NCBI RefSeq assembly: GCF_001983175.1 | Contig: NZ_MNPW01000013.1 | Coordinates: forward strand, 1-64,000 | DNA: 64,000 bases | Direction: 5' to 3' | Source of the DNA: Pseudomonas cedrina subsp. cedrina | GTDB taxonomy: Bacteria > Pseudomonadota > Gammaproteobacteria > Pseudomonadales > Pseudomonadaceae | In this document: positions 7,871 to 17,394 of the stretch, piece by piece | Position numbering within the stretch: position 1 is the first letter of the stretch | Layout: each line of letters starts with the position of its first letter | Program-made: the position numbers and the translations under genes | The notes under the pieces: generated by a model | What the model saw: only the letters and a program-made list of their open reading frames with translations | What the model was told of the DNA's origin: nothing | Databases searched by the model: none

Positions 7871-8545
7871 TCATCCAGCGCACTTGCCCAGCTTGATGGT
7901 TTTGCCTAGGGCGAACAGCGTGCTGTCGATGTGCATCAGGTAATCCGCTGACTCTTTAAGTTGCGGGTCGAAGCATTCGGTTTTCAGCCAGCTCTTGTAA
8001 TCGTTGATACCAGAGACCTGGTTGTTGAGCAATGTGATACGGCGGATGGAGTCCATCTTTTTTTCGTCGTTGCGATCGGCGCGCCATAGCAGGAAACCAC
8101 GCAGGACATGCTGGTCGATGATGGGCTCGCGCTTGTCGGCAAGGTGGCGGCCAAACTGGTGGAACACCTGTCCCGGGCCGTTTTTCCGCGCAGTGTCGGC
8201 ATGGGCGCCGCGCACTCCTTCGACGATGTGCATCACCTTCGCCAGGTCGCCGTTCTTCCAAACGATGGAATAGAGCAGCTTTTCCAGCGGTGACAGCGTC
8301 CTGGCGCTGATTCGGGGGTGGAGCTCGCCCTCGCCGGTCAGCAGCCCGTCGGCTATCAGGGTGGCGATCTCATCGCTGTTGATCGAGAGCCGCAGTTCCG
8401 GGTAGTCCTTACGGTCCAGTCGATTGACATGAAGGTCGGGGCGCTGGGAGACGATGGCCGAAAACTCATCGGCAGAGCGTGCCCGTAGAATGTCGGCGAA
8501 CACCGCATCGACCAGCTTCAGGGCTTGGACGTTGTTCACCTTCAA
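7871..8545 (-). CDS. Unknown protein, second gene of a two-gene unit with a nuclease-like gene
   Basis: A 224-residue soluble protein with no family that I recognise. It is mixed alpha/beta at the start and largely helical later, with no signal peptide or membrane segment. It overlaps the upstream nuclease-like gene by 4 bp (ATGA), so the two are translationally coupled and probably act together. The pair is bounded by decayed DNA on both sides (an IS3 remnant and an oxidoreductase fragment), consistent with a self-contained cargo module. Confidence 0.55.
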   Translation of the reverse strand: MKVNNVQALKLVDAVFADILRARSADEFSAIVSQRPDLHVNRLDRKDYPELRLSINSDEIATLIADGLLTGEGELHPRISARTLSPLEKLLYSIVWKNGDLAKVMHIVEGVRGAHADTARKNGPGQVFHQFGRHLADKREPIIDQHVLRGFLLWRADRNDEKKMDSIRRITLLNNQVSGINDYKSWLKTECFDPQLKESADYLMHIDSTLFALGKTIKLGKCAG

Positions 8546-9018
8546 GCATCCTCGCCGACGTTGTTGTAGGTCTTGCGGTTGACCAGCCAGGGCAATGCTG
8601 GCTGGCTGCGAACGTGCTTGTAGCGGCCCCTGGCGAATTCATAGGTTTTCAGTTCTTGGAAATAGCGACTGCGCCCGTGCCATTCATAGTTCACGAAAAA
8701 TACCAGCAATGGCTTGTCCGCGTGTTCCCATACCCCGTGTGTGCGCTCCAGCGCCATCTGCAGCTCATTTACCCTGGTGTAGCCGATGAAGGTCTGAAAC
8801 ACTGCATCATCAGCGCGTTTCAGCAGCTTTTCGAACTCATTGATATCGGTATGGGTGCGTTTCCATTCCCATTCCACATAGGACAGGGTTGGTTCCGGAA
8901 AACGTATGACTGCATCGGTACGGCCGCCTTGCTCGAATAGTGCGCGAGCGCCGAGCAGGGTCGCGCATTGCCTGACCACCAAGCCGATATGAATAGTCCA
9001 GTTGGCAGGGTTGGCCAT
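8542..9018 (-). CDS. Small PD-(D/E)xK nuclease-like protein
   Basis: A protein of 158 residues beginning MANPANW. This start is chosen because GAGGAGCAC, a good ribosome binding site, lies just upstream; a longer frame to 9162 has no such site. RTDAVIRF (D35) followed by SYVEWEWKR (E51-W-K53) fits a PD-(D/E)xK nuclease core with the strand spacing expected. It is first in a two-gene unit with the unknown gene at 7871, with a 4-bp overlap. A role in defence is plausible from the location among nuclease and NTPase loci, but it is not shown by the sequence. Confidence 0.6.
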   Translation of the reverse strand: MANPANWTIHIGLVVRQCATLLGARALFEQGGRTDAVIRFPEPTLSYVEWEWKRTHTDINEFEKLLKRADDAVFQTFIGYTRVNELQMALERTHGVWEHADKPLLVFFVNYEWHGRSRYFQELKTYEFARGRYKHVRSQPALPWLVNRKTYNNVGEDA

Positions 9019-9252
9019 TGAGTGCTCCTCTGTCACGGGAAAGTCTCGATACCAGAGGCAGTTGAAGAGGGTTACGAAATCTCGTTCGATGCGTTTCACC
9101 CGCATTCCTTGCATGGGGCAGGAGGAGGGGGGCATCATATTGCAATAATGTGGCGATGGCACACCGCCCCATAATTACTGTTGCTGCAGGGCCATTTGTT
9201 TGCCGTACCTGCGCGTTAGCTGCAGTGTGCTGAACTGCTGCGTCAGCAACGT

Positions 9253-9590
9253 TTAGACGGTGGATACAGCAATATCGGGAGGTTGTCCCCGGTCCAGCCA
9301 GCGCAACTGGAATTTCACGGCTGTCGTGGTGCCCATCGACGCCAGTGCCTTGTTCATCCAGATGATGGGTCGTAGTTTCGAAGCATTTCCCGCCCCTGGC
9401 GCCGCTGCCTTGCCTGGTCGGGCTCCATGGCCAAGACGGTACCGTTCCCAGCCATGGCAATACCCGAAGCGATCACCTGTTCTACCGGCGCGATGTCGGA
9501 TGCCGCCGGCAACCATCAGCGGCATTTTCGTCACGCCCTGCAAATCTCTGGCAAAGTCGATGAAGTAGGCTTTCTGGGCTAGCTAGTTTC
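9253..9590 (-). pseudogene. NADH:flavin oxidoreductase C-terminal fragment
   Basis: The frame beginning at about 9590 reads AYFIDFARDLQGVTKMPLMV and AGGIR, matching the end of old-yellow-enzyme-like NADH:flavin oxidoreductases. After GGIR a frameshift interrupts the protein; the second frame contains QVIASGIAMAGNGTVLAMEP, the expected continuation. A further shift leads to WMNKALASMGTTTAVKFQL at the end. The N-terminal two thirds are missing, replaced by an HNH-type fragment directly upstream. It is metabolic debris unrelated to the surrounding defence-like genes. Confidence 0.75.
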
Positions 9591-9596
9591 AGTTCT

Positions 9597-9826
9597 GGCA
9601 CACCTCCATCGCGCTCACAATGCTCTCCGCCATATCGCGCCAGCACGCTTTCTCTGAAATTTGCCTGACTAGGCCGAACAACTGATGCCTGGGTGCGAAA
9701 CCTCCGCCGATCAGCCTGTAGCAGCTCGAGCTCTACCGTCGGTGAGTTTATTGGTGAGAATGCCGCGTCCTCGATCTCCAGCGGCAGGGCATTGGTGAGC
9801 TCCCGCACCAGTTCGTGAAAGGGCAT
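9597..9826 (-). pseudogene. HNH endonuclease-like N-terminal fragment
   Basis: About 75 residues beginning MPFHELVRE contain RPSQANFRESVLARYGGEHC, the run that precedes the HNH motif in a family of restriction-type HNH nucleases, and then VPEL, which in relatives leads into the AAH core. The HNH catalytic part is missing because the sequence jumps into flavin oxidoreductase DNA at about 9590. The fragment lies downstream of the NACHT NTPase gene on the same strand and might be a lost partner of it. Confidence 0.5.
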
Positions 9827-9933
9827 TGCCAGGTAGGAAGGGGTTTTTCGACGATTCGCTCTTCAGAAAGAGTGAGTGGCCAGCGTTTCCGCCGCGGCCT
9901 CAAGCGACGAAAAGCTGTCCAGGCGGTTACGAG

Positions 9934-12900
9934 TCATTTAGCGCGCCGACTATGTGTCATATCCAGTACCACCACCGCCACGCGTCCCTGCGTGGCAGCC
10001 TTGCTACGCTCGACCAGCATCATCTTCAGCTGCTCCGGGGAGCTGGGGGGCGGGCTTCCGTCTGCTGGACGGCGAGGTTTTTTGGAGTGCTCGCCAAACC
10101 ACAGCACCAGGTAGATGCCCAGGCCCGAGCCATTGTGGAAGCTGACATAGCCGTCATCGAGCTGCTGGTCGGCCGCGTTCCAGAGTTGCCCGTTCCAGGC
10201 ACGCTTGATTTCGATGGGCAGTGTGATACCCATGGTTTCGCACATGATGTCCACGCGTTTTTGGTCGACCACTTGTCTTTCGGGATCGAATCGGATACCT
10301 GCCGTTACATGTTCGAACATACCGATCAAACGATCTCGGCAACGTCCTTCTAGTTGTGGCGTCTCGCCGTCGTCCATGTAAAACAGCTTCCAAGAGCTGA
10401 GCTCGTCATTCTTGATCCGGCGCTGTATATCTTCCAGTTGTTCGAGAATGAAGGCCAGCAAATCGGCCCCGGTGCGCGGTGGTCCGTCAAACTTAATTGC
10501 CAGCAACATTTCCAACGTGAGTGGCTGGTATGCTAGTTCTTGACCGTTCTGGCGTTGTAGGGTGCGGCGTTCACACAGGTAATCGGTGTAACTGTCACGG
10601 GAGGCTTCGCACAGGAGGTCCATGGCCGAGTGTGCTTCGTTGGTTTGCTGCTCGCTTAGTTGGAAGATTAGGCGTTGCAGGTATTCACTTGGCGGTTTCG
10701 ACCAGTCTTCATCGATTAGGTTGCCTTTGAGCCAGCCGATCATGGGATACCAGCCCCGGAATCTTTCGATGATCCAGCTGGTGGTGGCCACACTTGGAGT
10801 GTGCATCTGAAACTCACTAAGTGCCAGCAGTAGTTCAGGGTTCACCGGTGTGCAGTCGAGTAGCGCCGACTTTTCCTCGAAGTTCACGATGAGTTGCGCG
10901 GCCTCAATGAATAGCGGCATGGGGCGAGAATTTCCCGAGCCCCAATGCTGCAGAGCTCGGGGGACGGCGCGTGGTTCATTGGAGGCCAGATGCTGTAAGC
11001 ACCAGTACTGCGCGGCCTCGGGCAGGTCCGGTCGGCACTCCAGCCAGTCGCTTGCCAGTTTAGTTAGGATTTTCTCGGTTTGCTTGTAGATCTCCGGGTT
11101 AGCTGGATAAAGCTGCGGGATGAACTCGCCGATGAGCAGGCAGGGTTCGAACCAGAGCTTTATGGCCTCCATCAGAAGCTTGCGTTCGCCTAGCGTCTTG
11201 TACACCAGCGTTTCCAGCGTGTCGGGCGCCTTGAAGGGGAGCTGTTTGAGCGAAAGAAAGATGGCGAACAGCGCTTCGGTCGTTAAGCATTCCAAAGAGA
11301 TTCGGGTGCGCACGTGCTCGATTGCCGCAGCCAGGACGATCTCTGCTGAAAGCTCTGTCAGCGCCACGTCCTGGTCGTTGCGTTTGTACTGGCTGAGTAG
11401 GGCGAAGTGCTGGCTGATCGCTTCAGCCGATAGGCGTGCTTGAATATTTCGTAGGTAGTTTTCGAAACCTTGGAAAACGGCGGTTGCCAATTCGTCACCT
11501 GCCCACTGCACGACAGCGCCATTTCCGGCCCCTGCATCAAGGTTATGGCGAGATCCGCGCAGGTAGGCTTGCGCCGGTATCATCAGGTACCGCTGGTCGC
11601 CTTTACTTATGGCGGCCATTGCTGCCTTGTGCTCATTCAGCCGGGTAGTTGCGTCGTGACGGTCCTGTTCCGCGCGGGTCCGGTTTTCGCGCAGTTGTCG
11701 TTCCCGATTCGCTTGCCGACGGAAGTCCAGTTCGATGTTGCTTGCCCACGCCAGCCTTTGAGGGTGGCTGCCGGCAAACAGCAGCGCGGAGGCGCGCAGT
11801 CGCACGCCGTGCTCGTTGTCGTGATGTATGAGGCTTATCAGCGCCTTCCAGCGCTCGTCCTCTAGATCGTCGGCGTCCAGCCTCGCCAGCATCTCGATCG
11901 CGTCGCTTTCCGAGCAATCAAGACCGATCTCTTGCAGCCGCTCATGGCGTTCGTCAAGGCTTTCACCATCTGTGCAGTCGAACAGCACATGTTGTTGAAC
12001 TGCGCGGCGAAAGGCGTGGTCTGCGGCCAGACGCTCAGTGATGGAGGGATCCAGCATTGGGTAAAGCGGAACTGAACAGAGGAAGCTGAACGCACGCCAA
12101 GCTTGCGCCGGGGAGAGCGTACTGTCCGTCATCGCCGCCAAGGTGAGGGCAGTAAGCAGTTCGCGAAACTCGTCAACCTGTCTGGTATAGAACTCGGTAC
12201 TGAATAGCTCTGCGGGAGCCTGGTCGATCAGGCAATTCAACAGTGACGTGCGTCGCGACGCCGGAAAGTCGGACTTGACCGGGGCGAATTTGTCCCACAG
12301 CTCACCGAAGCGGTCGTTCTGGTCTGAGCAGCCAATGATCAGCGCGGCGAGTAGTTCATTTTCGACACCGTCGAAATCGACCAGGCAAGCAAGGTCGAAG
12401 GCTAACCTTACGGAGTCCGGATCGGCACCTGCGTGCAGGGCGCGAATGCACTCAAGGGACTCATCACCTGACAAGAGGGCAAGCAGTGCTTGTAGTGCTG
12501 CTCGACGAGCGCCATACACATCCGTACTGTCGAGCATGACGGCCGACAACCGGTTCTTGAACGGCTCTAGCTTCGCCGAGGCGTCCAGCGATTCGAGAAC
12601 AAGCAGGCGCAGATGCACTGGCTTGCTTCGACCTGCACCGATGTTTACCAGCTCGCCCACCAAGCCTTTGCTGGCCAGTTCAACGGCAGCGCCGGGTCGC
12701 CACCAGGAAAGTGCCATTGGATTACTCGAATAGCACTCTTCCAGTTTTTCTAGTAGTAGGGTGGTTGAGGCTGGATCAAGCCCGGCCAAGTCCGCGTTCT
12801 CGATGACGCCTGCTGGGTCCATGCATATCACTCGTTGGGCCAGCTTCGGGTTCATGCACAACCATGCGTGCATGCCCCGCAGGCCAGAGGGCACGATGCC

Positions 12901-13872
12901 ATGCTGATGGAACATCGCAAGCAGCCGGCTCCGGGTTATGCGAGACAGAGGTTCTTGTGCCAGCCAGTGAGCGGCCAGGTATTCGGCAATGCTGCGGTGG
13001 ATGCATTCGAAGCGATTGGCATCAAGCACCCTGAACAAGCGGGTGCCTAGCAAGTCTTCGATCCGATCGGTGTTTGGCAGTTGCCTCAGTTCGATGATGG
13101 AGACATCGGTAGATCGGGCAGGTTGTGCTTGGCGTGAAATAACTGTGTGGCCCGTCAGCAGAAGTGCCGCACAGACTGCACCGGCCAGCTCGACGGCGTC
13201 CTTGATGGCGAACGCTTTGTTTGTCTTCAGATCATTATGTTCGCTCACAAGTTGTTCCACTGCGTGTCGGAACAGCTCGGAGCGACTGACGGGCAGTTTG
13301 CCATGCTTGGCGCTTTCGGCAATCAGTTTCAGCGTATGTGGATTGCCAAGCCAGTGGGTGAGGCCGAAGCGCTCGAGGTGTGACAGAAGCGTGATGACCT
13401 GCTCAGAGGGAAGGTATGCACGCAAGAGTGCTTGGATACCTTCGTCATCGAGTGGTTGCAGGCGCAACTCGGTTGGTTCCTTGCCGTAGGCGGCCTGGAT
13501 CCAGCGTGCATGCTTTGCGTGCGACCAATCCGAGGCACGGCAGGAAATAATGAAGGGCGGGCAGCTGCGTCTCTTCAGTTCCTGCAAAACCGCCTTCAGC
13601 GCATTGTCGGCAGCGTCTGTTGTCTCGTCGAGCGCATCTATCAGCATGACTGTCGAGGCAACGTTGCCAACCAGCTCGATCTCGTCGGCTCGCACGATTT
13701 GCCAACCTGCTTGTGAGGCCAGCTGTGCGAGCAAGCGGCTTTTCCCCATCCCAGCCTCGCCCAGTATCACTATTGGGGCTTGATGTGGGTCAAGTTCACT
13801 ATCACGAAGGGGGGCGTGGCGCCCATGTTGGTGCACCAGGGTACGCGGGATGAAAGGAAGTTCCTTTTCCAT
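9934..13872 (-). CDS. Large NACHT-type STAND NTPase
   Basis: A 1312-residue protein. The Walker A motif GEAGMGKS is at residues 38-45 and the Walker B motif LIDALDE at 77-83, the acidic pattern typical of NACHT NTPases. A helical winged-helix part follows (SELFRHAVEQLVSEHN, about 210-225), and the remaining 900 or so residues are helical and repeat-like, as in ligand-sensing regions of STAND proteins. Bacterial NACHT proteins of this size detect phage components and kill the cell. Unusually the P-loop begins within 40 residues of the start, so there is no N-terminal effector domain, and no clear effector is seen at the C-terminus. It stands alone; the nearest upstream DNA is decayed. Confidence 0.75.
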   Translation of the reverse strand: MEKELPFIPRTLVHQHGRHAPLRDSELDPHQAPIVILGEAGMGKSRLLAQLASQAGWQIVRADEIELVGNVASTVMLIDALDETTDAADNALKAVLQELKRRSCPPFIISCRASDWSHAKHARWIQAAYGKEPTELRLQPLDDEGIQALLRAYLPSEQVITLLSHLERFGLTHWLGNPHTLKLIAESAKHGKLPVSRSELFRHAVEQLVSEHNDLKTNKAFAIKDAVELAGAVCAALLLTGHTVISRQAQPARSTDVSIIELRQLPNTDRIEDLLGTRLFRVLDANRFECIHRSIAEYLAAHWLAQEPLSRITRSRLLAMFHQHGIVPSGLRGMHAWLCMNPKLAQRVICMDPAGVIENADLAGLDPASTTLLLEKLEECYSSNPMALSWWRPGAAVELASKGLVGELVNIGAGRSKPVHLRLLVLESLDASAKLEPFKNRLSAVMLDSTDVYGARRAALQALLALLSGDESLECIRALHAGADPDSVRLAFDLACLVDFDGVENELLAALIIGCSDQNDRFGELWDKFAPVKSDFPASRRTSLLNCLIDQAPAELFSTEFYTRQVDEFRELLTALTLAAMTDSTLSPAQAWRAFSFLCSVPLYPMLDPSITERLAADHAFRRAVQQHVLFDCTDGESLDERHERLQEIGLDCSESDAIEMLARLDADDLEDERWKALISLIHHDNEHGVRLRASALLFAGSHPQRLAWASNIELDFRRQANRERQLRENRTRAEQDRHDATTRLNEHKAAMAAISKGDQRYLMIPAQAYLRGSRHNLDAGAGNGAVVQWAGDELATAVFQGFENYLRNIQARLSAEAISQHFALLSQYKRNDQDVALTELSAEIVLAAAIEHVRTRISLECLTTEALFAIFLSLKQLPFKAPDTLETLVYKTLGERKLLMEAIKLWFEPCLLIGEFIPQLYPANPEIYKQTEKILTKLASDWLECRPDLPEAAQYWCLQHLASNEPRAVPRALQHWGSGNSRPMPLFIEAAQLIVNFEEKSALLDCTPVNPELLLALSEFQMHTPSVATTSWIIERFRGWYPMIGWLKGNLIDEDWSKPPSEYLQRLIFQLSEQQTNEAHSAMDLLCEASRDSYTDYLCERRTLQRQNGQELAYQPLTLEMLLAIKFDGPPRTGADLLAFILEQLEDIQRRIKNDELSSWKLFYMDDGETPQLEGRCRDRLIGMFEHVTAGIRFDPERQVVDQKRVDIMCETMGITLPIEIKRAWNGQLWNAADQQLDDGYVSFHNGSGLGIYLVLWFGEHSKKPRRPADGSPPPSSPEQLKMMLVERSKAATQGRVAVVVLDMTHSRRAK

Positions 13873-14035
13873 AGCCTGTTTCTTCAGTCAAAAAATTCCG
13901 TCTAGGTTAACCCGCTCGTCGACATCGATGAAGCGGCGGCGTAAGGGGAAGTGGTAATCCGGAGCAAAAGTCGGAGTGCTGGCGGACGAGGTTAGAGACA
14001 TACTGCGCTTTGCCAGCAAACCTCAAGGATGCCGC

Positions 14036-14407
14036 GCACTCGCAGGAAAGCTTGCCATCATCACTAGTGCCGCCTCCTGTATCGGTCGCGCTGCGGCGAG
14101 ACTGTCCGCCGAGAAGGGCGAGTGCCTGGTGCTCACCGCTCGGCGCCAGCCCGAGGTGTGAGAAGTGGTCGACCAGCCTATGCCGTGAGCAAGGCCGGGC
14201 TGTCCCAGGTGGTCACCACCGAATGCGGCGAGCGGGAATCCGCGCCAATTCCATGCTGCTCCGCGGCACCGAAACGCCGAAAGCCTGGGCCCAGATCGCT
14301 GCATCATGTGCCCCCTGACGCTTAGCTCGGCCCGCGGAGATTGCCCAGGCGGCTCTGTTCCTCGCCAGTGACGCGACCAGTTACGTGAGCGTGCTGGTCA
14401 CCCTATG
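14036..14407 (+). pseudogene. Short-chain dehydrogenase/reductase, internally deleted
   Basis: The start reads LAGKLAIITSAASCIGRAAA, a degraded TGxxxGxG cofactor motif, then LVLTARRQPE. The middle of the enzyme is missing, and another frame resumes at the catalytic YxxxK (RPAYAVSKAGL), then shifts again to IRANSMLL and ends near DATSYVSVLVTL. At least two frameshifts and one large deletion make it nonfunctional. This is remnant metabolic DNA between two defence-like loci. Confidence 0.75.
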
Positions 14408-14480
14408 AAAATGCGCGCGTACCGGTGCCGTTCTGACCGTAGATGACGGCGAGGTTCGAGTTGCCGAATGGAAGATTGGC

Positions 14481-14744
14481 TCAGGCCTTAATGGCGTTCA
14501 GGCCATGTACGTCGAGAATTTCATCGATCCTAACTGGAGGTCTGGTTGCGGCCTGGGACAATGTGTCCAGGACTATGCTCAGAAAACCTGGGTAAGGTTG
14601 GCCTTTGGCCTCAAGCTGGAAGAGCCGAGAAAGCTCCTTAATTTCCCCTTCGCTCAGCTGGCGCTTCGCATCGATCATCATGCGCGCAGCAGCCTGCAGC
14701 CACTTCGGGCGACCATTTAGCCAAGACTCAAAGTCATCCATCAC
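14481..14744 (-). pseudogene. N-terminal stub of a large AAA ATPase
   Basis: An 87-residue frame reading FESWLNGRPKWLQAAARMMI and ILDVHGLNAIKA. This pattern occurs at the N-terminus of a class of large SMC/RecF-like AAA ATPases, where the text after the last motif leads straight into a GDNGSGKS-type P-loop. Here the frame ends before the P-loop, so the ATPase core is gone. The assignment is from memory of the N-terminal pattern and is tentative. It could instead be a small hypothetical protein. Confidence 0.45.
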
Positions 14745-15755
14745 TACCGGCTATTGTTCAATCCTCGACATTCTCTTATCTCACGGCTAAATCTGTGAAC
14801 GTAGGCGTGAGATGGCTTTTGGCCAGTATTTGGCTAGGAGTTTTGCAACAGAATGTAACTTGGGGAAATGGGCCTCAGATAAGAGACATGCGTGAGGAGG
14901 GGGATGATCGCCACTTTGGCTCTGGTGGCCTGTTAATGTGCTATTAAAAAGCTACTTCAGGGAGAGGTGAAATGGAAAAGCAAGCGTCCGGCCAACCAGA
15001 CTTGCATGATTAAGCTGGATGCCACCTGCGTAGCAGCAACTCTTTAATCTCACTCGCCCGCTGCGTCGGCACATCTTTGAGATAGGCATACGGATCGTAC
15101 CCGTTGTTGCGAGCCTACTGGACCAAACTCATGATTGCAGCGGCGCGTTGCCATCTGGACCGCCTATGCCACAGCCGTTGGTGCACGAACAGCCGGGAGC
15201 CGAATGGCAGAAGTCCGTTGTTCGAATCACTGTCTGGGCGTGGCGAGTTTTGCTAGGACGCTCCAACTGGCTCGATTACACACCAGCAGAGCGTTGAGTC
15301 GGCGGGGGGCAATCGGTGCCGATCAGAAGCCATGGGTGGTGAGTGGTCAAGGGCTAGTGTGGCGTCGTTTTTGAGTAGCGCCGGAAAGTGGGCATGCAAG
15401 CCCTGGGCGTTACTCACAAGTCCAAACGCTGAAAGCCGTTGGTGCCTCCAACCACTGTCAGCTATCGAGGCCCAGACGAGCGATTGCCTAAGTTGCATCC
15501 TAGACCAAATTTTTCTCACTGCATTGACGTAGCCATGAATGCATGGTAACTGTATGTATATACAGTTATTTTGAGGTCTTGGCTTTGGGTTAACCACAAA
15601 TGGTTTGGTCTGTAGTTGCGGTGTGAAGGCCTGACGTAACGATCGGCCAGGCAATCTTCAGATCAAACTCGAGTTTATGGACACCATTTTGCTCACCCGA
15701 TCGCCGCGAGAGGCGACACTATCACCGCTATTAAATATATCAAGGCAGATAAGAT
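14745..15755. other. Decayed stretch with an IS66 remnant
   Basis: No intact gene is seen in this 1-kb stretch. The only recognisable part is an IS66 transposase tail at 15010-15154. The last 100 bp before 15756 are AT-rich and may hold the promoter of the GIY-YIG-like gene. Confidence 0.4.
15010..15154 (-). mobile_element. IS66-family transposase C-terminal remnant
   Basis: The minus strand reads RAAAIMSLVQ, then an in-frame TAG, then ARNNGYDPYAYLKDVPTQRA and ELLLRRWHPA before a natural stop. This is the conserved C-terminal end of IS66-type TnpC transposases. The rest of the element is missing, and it cannot transpose. Confidence 0.75.
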
Positions 15756-16877
15756 ATGACTGAATTCCGAAACGTCACGCGCCTCTTTTCGATGGAAGGC
15801 GCTACACATTTATATTCCAGCGACCCGGCGATGCTCACTCCGGCTGACATCTACACCGCCAGAGAAAATCCTGCGGTTTTAGCTGAGCTTCAGAACTGCA
15901 ATCTGTATCTGATAACCCGACGTTTTCGCATTTTTATCAATCCAGAAAAATTCAGGTTCGAAGGCGATACGATCATCGGGGAGTTTCTGGTGCGTCGCCT
16001 AACAGGAATAGCCTCAATCCCCTTCAAATATAAGATCAACCAGTGCGCCGAGCCGAACGATTCCAAAATACTAGATGTTGCGGTCAATGCAAACGGAGCA
16101 TCGATGCTGGTGATGACGCCAGTTGGTGATCGTCATATCACAGTCAATGTGGTCGTTGCTAATGCCGAAAGCACCTTGATAGCTGAAGACACGGACATGG
16201 ATGTCCTCTACGTTGGCCAAGGCATCGGCAGAAAGCGTTCCAGGACAGCCTTGGACCGGTTGCAGTCGCATACGACGTTCCAGAGAATTCTCGCTGAAAC
16301 ATCCACGTATTTCCCTGAGTGGGAGGTATTGGTGTTGTTGTATCGATTTGAACATGGGAGAACCATTATCAGCAATGGTGGTGATTTTAATGTAGAGCCT
16401 CAGGCATCTGACGAGCAGGATTCAGCACACTTTAACGAGCTGAGGAAGGTGACGCTCAAACGCCATCAAGTTGTTTCTTTGGCTGAGGCAGCGCTGATTA
16501 ATTACTTCAAGCCGCGATATAATCAGCTTCTTAAATCAACCAGCTTTGCGGCAACAAAAAAAATAAAAGTTCTTGAGCAATTGATGAGCGCCGGAATCAC
16601 AGGCTTGATTGTTGAAATTTGTACGGTGAATCTACGTTCGCGTATTGGGACTTTCGATGCGACACCAAAAGGGCTTGACGAGATCATGCCTGAAGATTGG
16701 GCTGACGGCCGAAATCTAGAAGTTGAAGATCGGCCTGAATGGCTAGAGTATCTGATGCGAATGCTTCATACGCATCATGCTCAATATGCGTTGACAACAC
16801 CTGGTGAACGTGAATCGTTCCTTCACGGTACGGTGTTTAACGGGCAGACAGAGCGCTTCAATGATTGGGGGGCATGA
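15756..16877 (+). CDS. GIY-YIG-like nuclease domain protein
   Basis: A 373-residue protein. The first 140 residues are an uncharacterised beta-rich domain. A GIY-YIG-like core follows: LYVGQG at 151-156 for the YIG strand, R168 in the DRLQSH helix, and E244 in SLAEAALINYFKPRYN, matching the catalytic arginine and glutamate positions with the typical YF-P-YN ending. A ribosome binding site AAGG is seen 8 bp upstream. It is followed by a degraded Avs-like fragment at 17018, so any former partner is lost. Defence use is inferred from the domain and location only. Confidence 0.6.
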   Translation: MTEFRNVTRLFSMEGATHLYSSDPAMLTPADIYTARENPAVLAELQNCNLYLITRRFRIFINPEKFRFEGDTIIGEFLVRRLTGIASIPFKYKINQCAEPNDSKILDVAVNANGASMLVMTPVGDRHITVNVVVANAESTLIAEDTDMDVLYVGQGIGRKRSRTALDRLQSHTTFQRILAETSTYFPEWEVLVLLYRFEHGRTIISNGGDFNVEPQASDEQDSAHFNELRKVTLKRHQVVSLAEAALINYFKPRYNQLLKSTSFAATKKIKVLEQLMSAGITGLIVEICTVNLRSRIGTFDATPKGLDEIMPEDWADGRNLEVEDRPEWLEYLMRMLHTHHAQYALTTPGERESFLHGTVFNGQTERFNDWGA

Positions 16878-17017
16878 AGTCGGAGCCAGTATTGGCTCGC
16901 CCCCCACTACCAGCCAATTCTTTAAACGATCACCGAAAAGAGTTCCACCTATAAATTTCCTGATGGGGCCAACTGCTGAGTAAAATCTCTTTGGATCCAA
17001 GAATTAGTGGGATGATC

Positions 17018-17394
17018 ATGCCGACGATCGATTTCAACAACATCCGCAGTGCTCCAAAAAGTAAGAACGAAAGCTTTGAATCCCTCCGGTGCAACTTTTT
17101 CGACACAACTGCGACGCGCCTCCGGGCCCTGATTTCTGCAGTCTGCGAGGTGGTGGCGGTGGTAGTGGTGTGGAAGCTTACTTTCAGGCTCCAAGTGGAA
17201 GTGTCTAGGGCGTGCAGGCAAAATATTTCTTTCAACTGGGGAGCAAAGAGCTCGAGCAGATTTCAAAGTCGCTCGCCGCAGCCGGCCTGAACCATCCAAC
17301 CCTTACGGAGTATTGGGTTTACATTTCTTTCGATCTGACAGGCCGGGCCGGGTTGCCGGAGGCAAGCGCGGACAAGGTAGGTCGAGCGATTTGA
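17018..17394 (+). pseudogene. Avs-like NTPase, N-terminal nuclease fragment (decayed paralogue of 24088)
   Basis: The frame starts MPTIDFNNIRSAPKSKNESF, closely parallel to the start of the intact Avs-like protein at 24088 (MIDFRAIR, then FEEL). After a frameshift the sequence encodes VEAYFQAPSGSV, an in-frame stop, then VQAKYFFQLGSKELEQISKS and YISFDLTGR, equivalent to the GWQAKYFFELGSG region and IPFDLSDGR of the intact gene. Similarity fades after about 17560 and the NTPase part is absent. At least one frameshift and one stop make this a pseudogene. Confidence 0.75.

Noticed and set aside
8542..9162. Longer start for the PD-ExK protein at 9162
   Set aside because: The extra 48 residues have no ribosome binding site, while MANPANW at 9018 is preceded by GAGGAGCAC.
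15170..15240. Possible tRNA-like sequence (GTTCGAATC near 15217)
   Set aside because: Only a T-loop-like string; no acceptor or anticodon arms could be paired.
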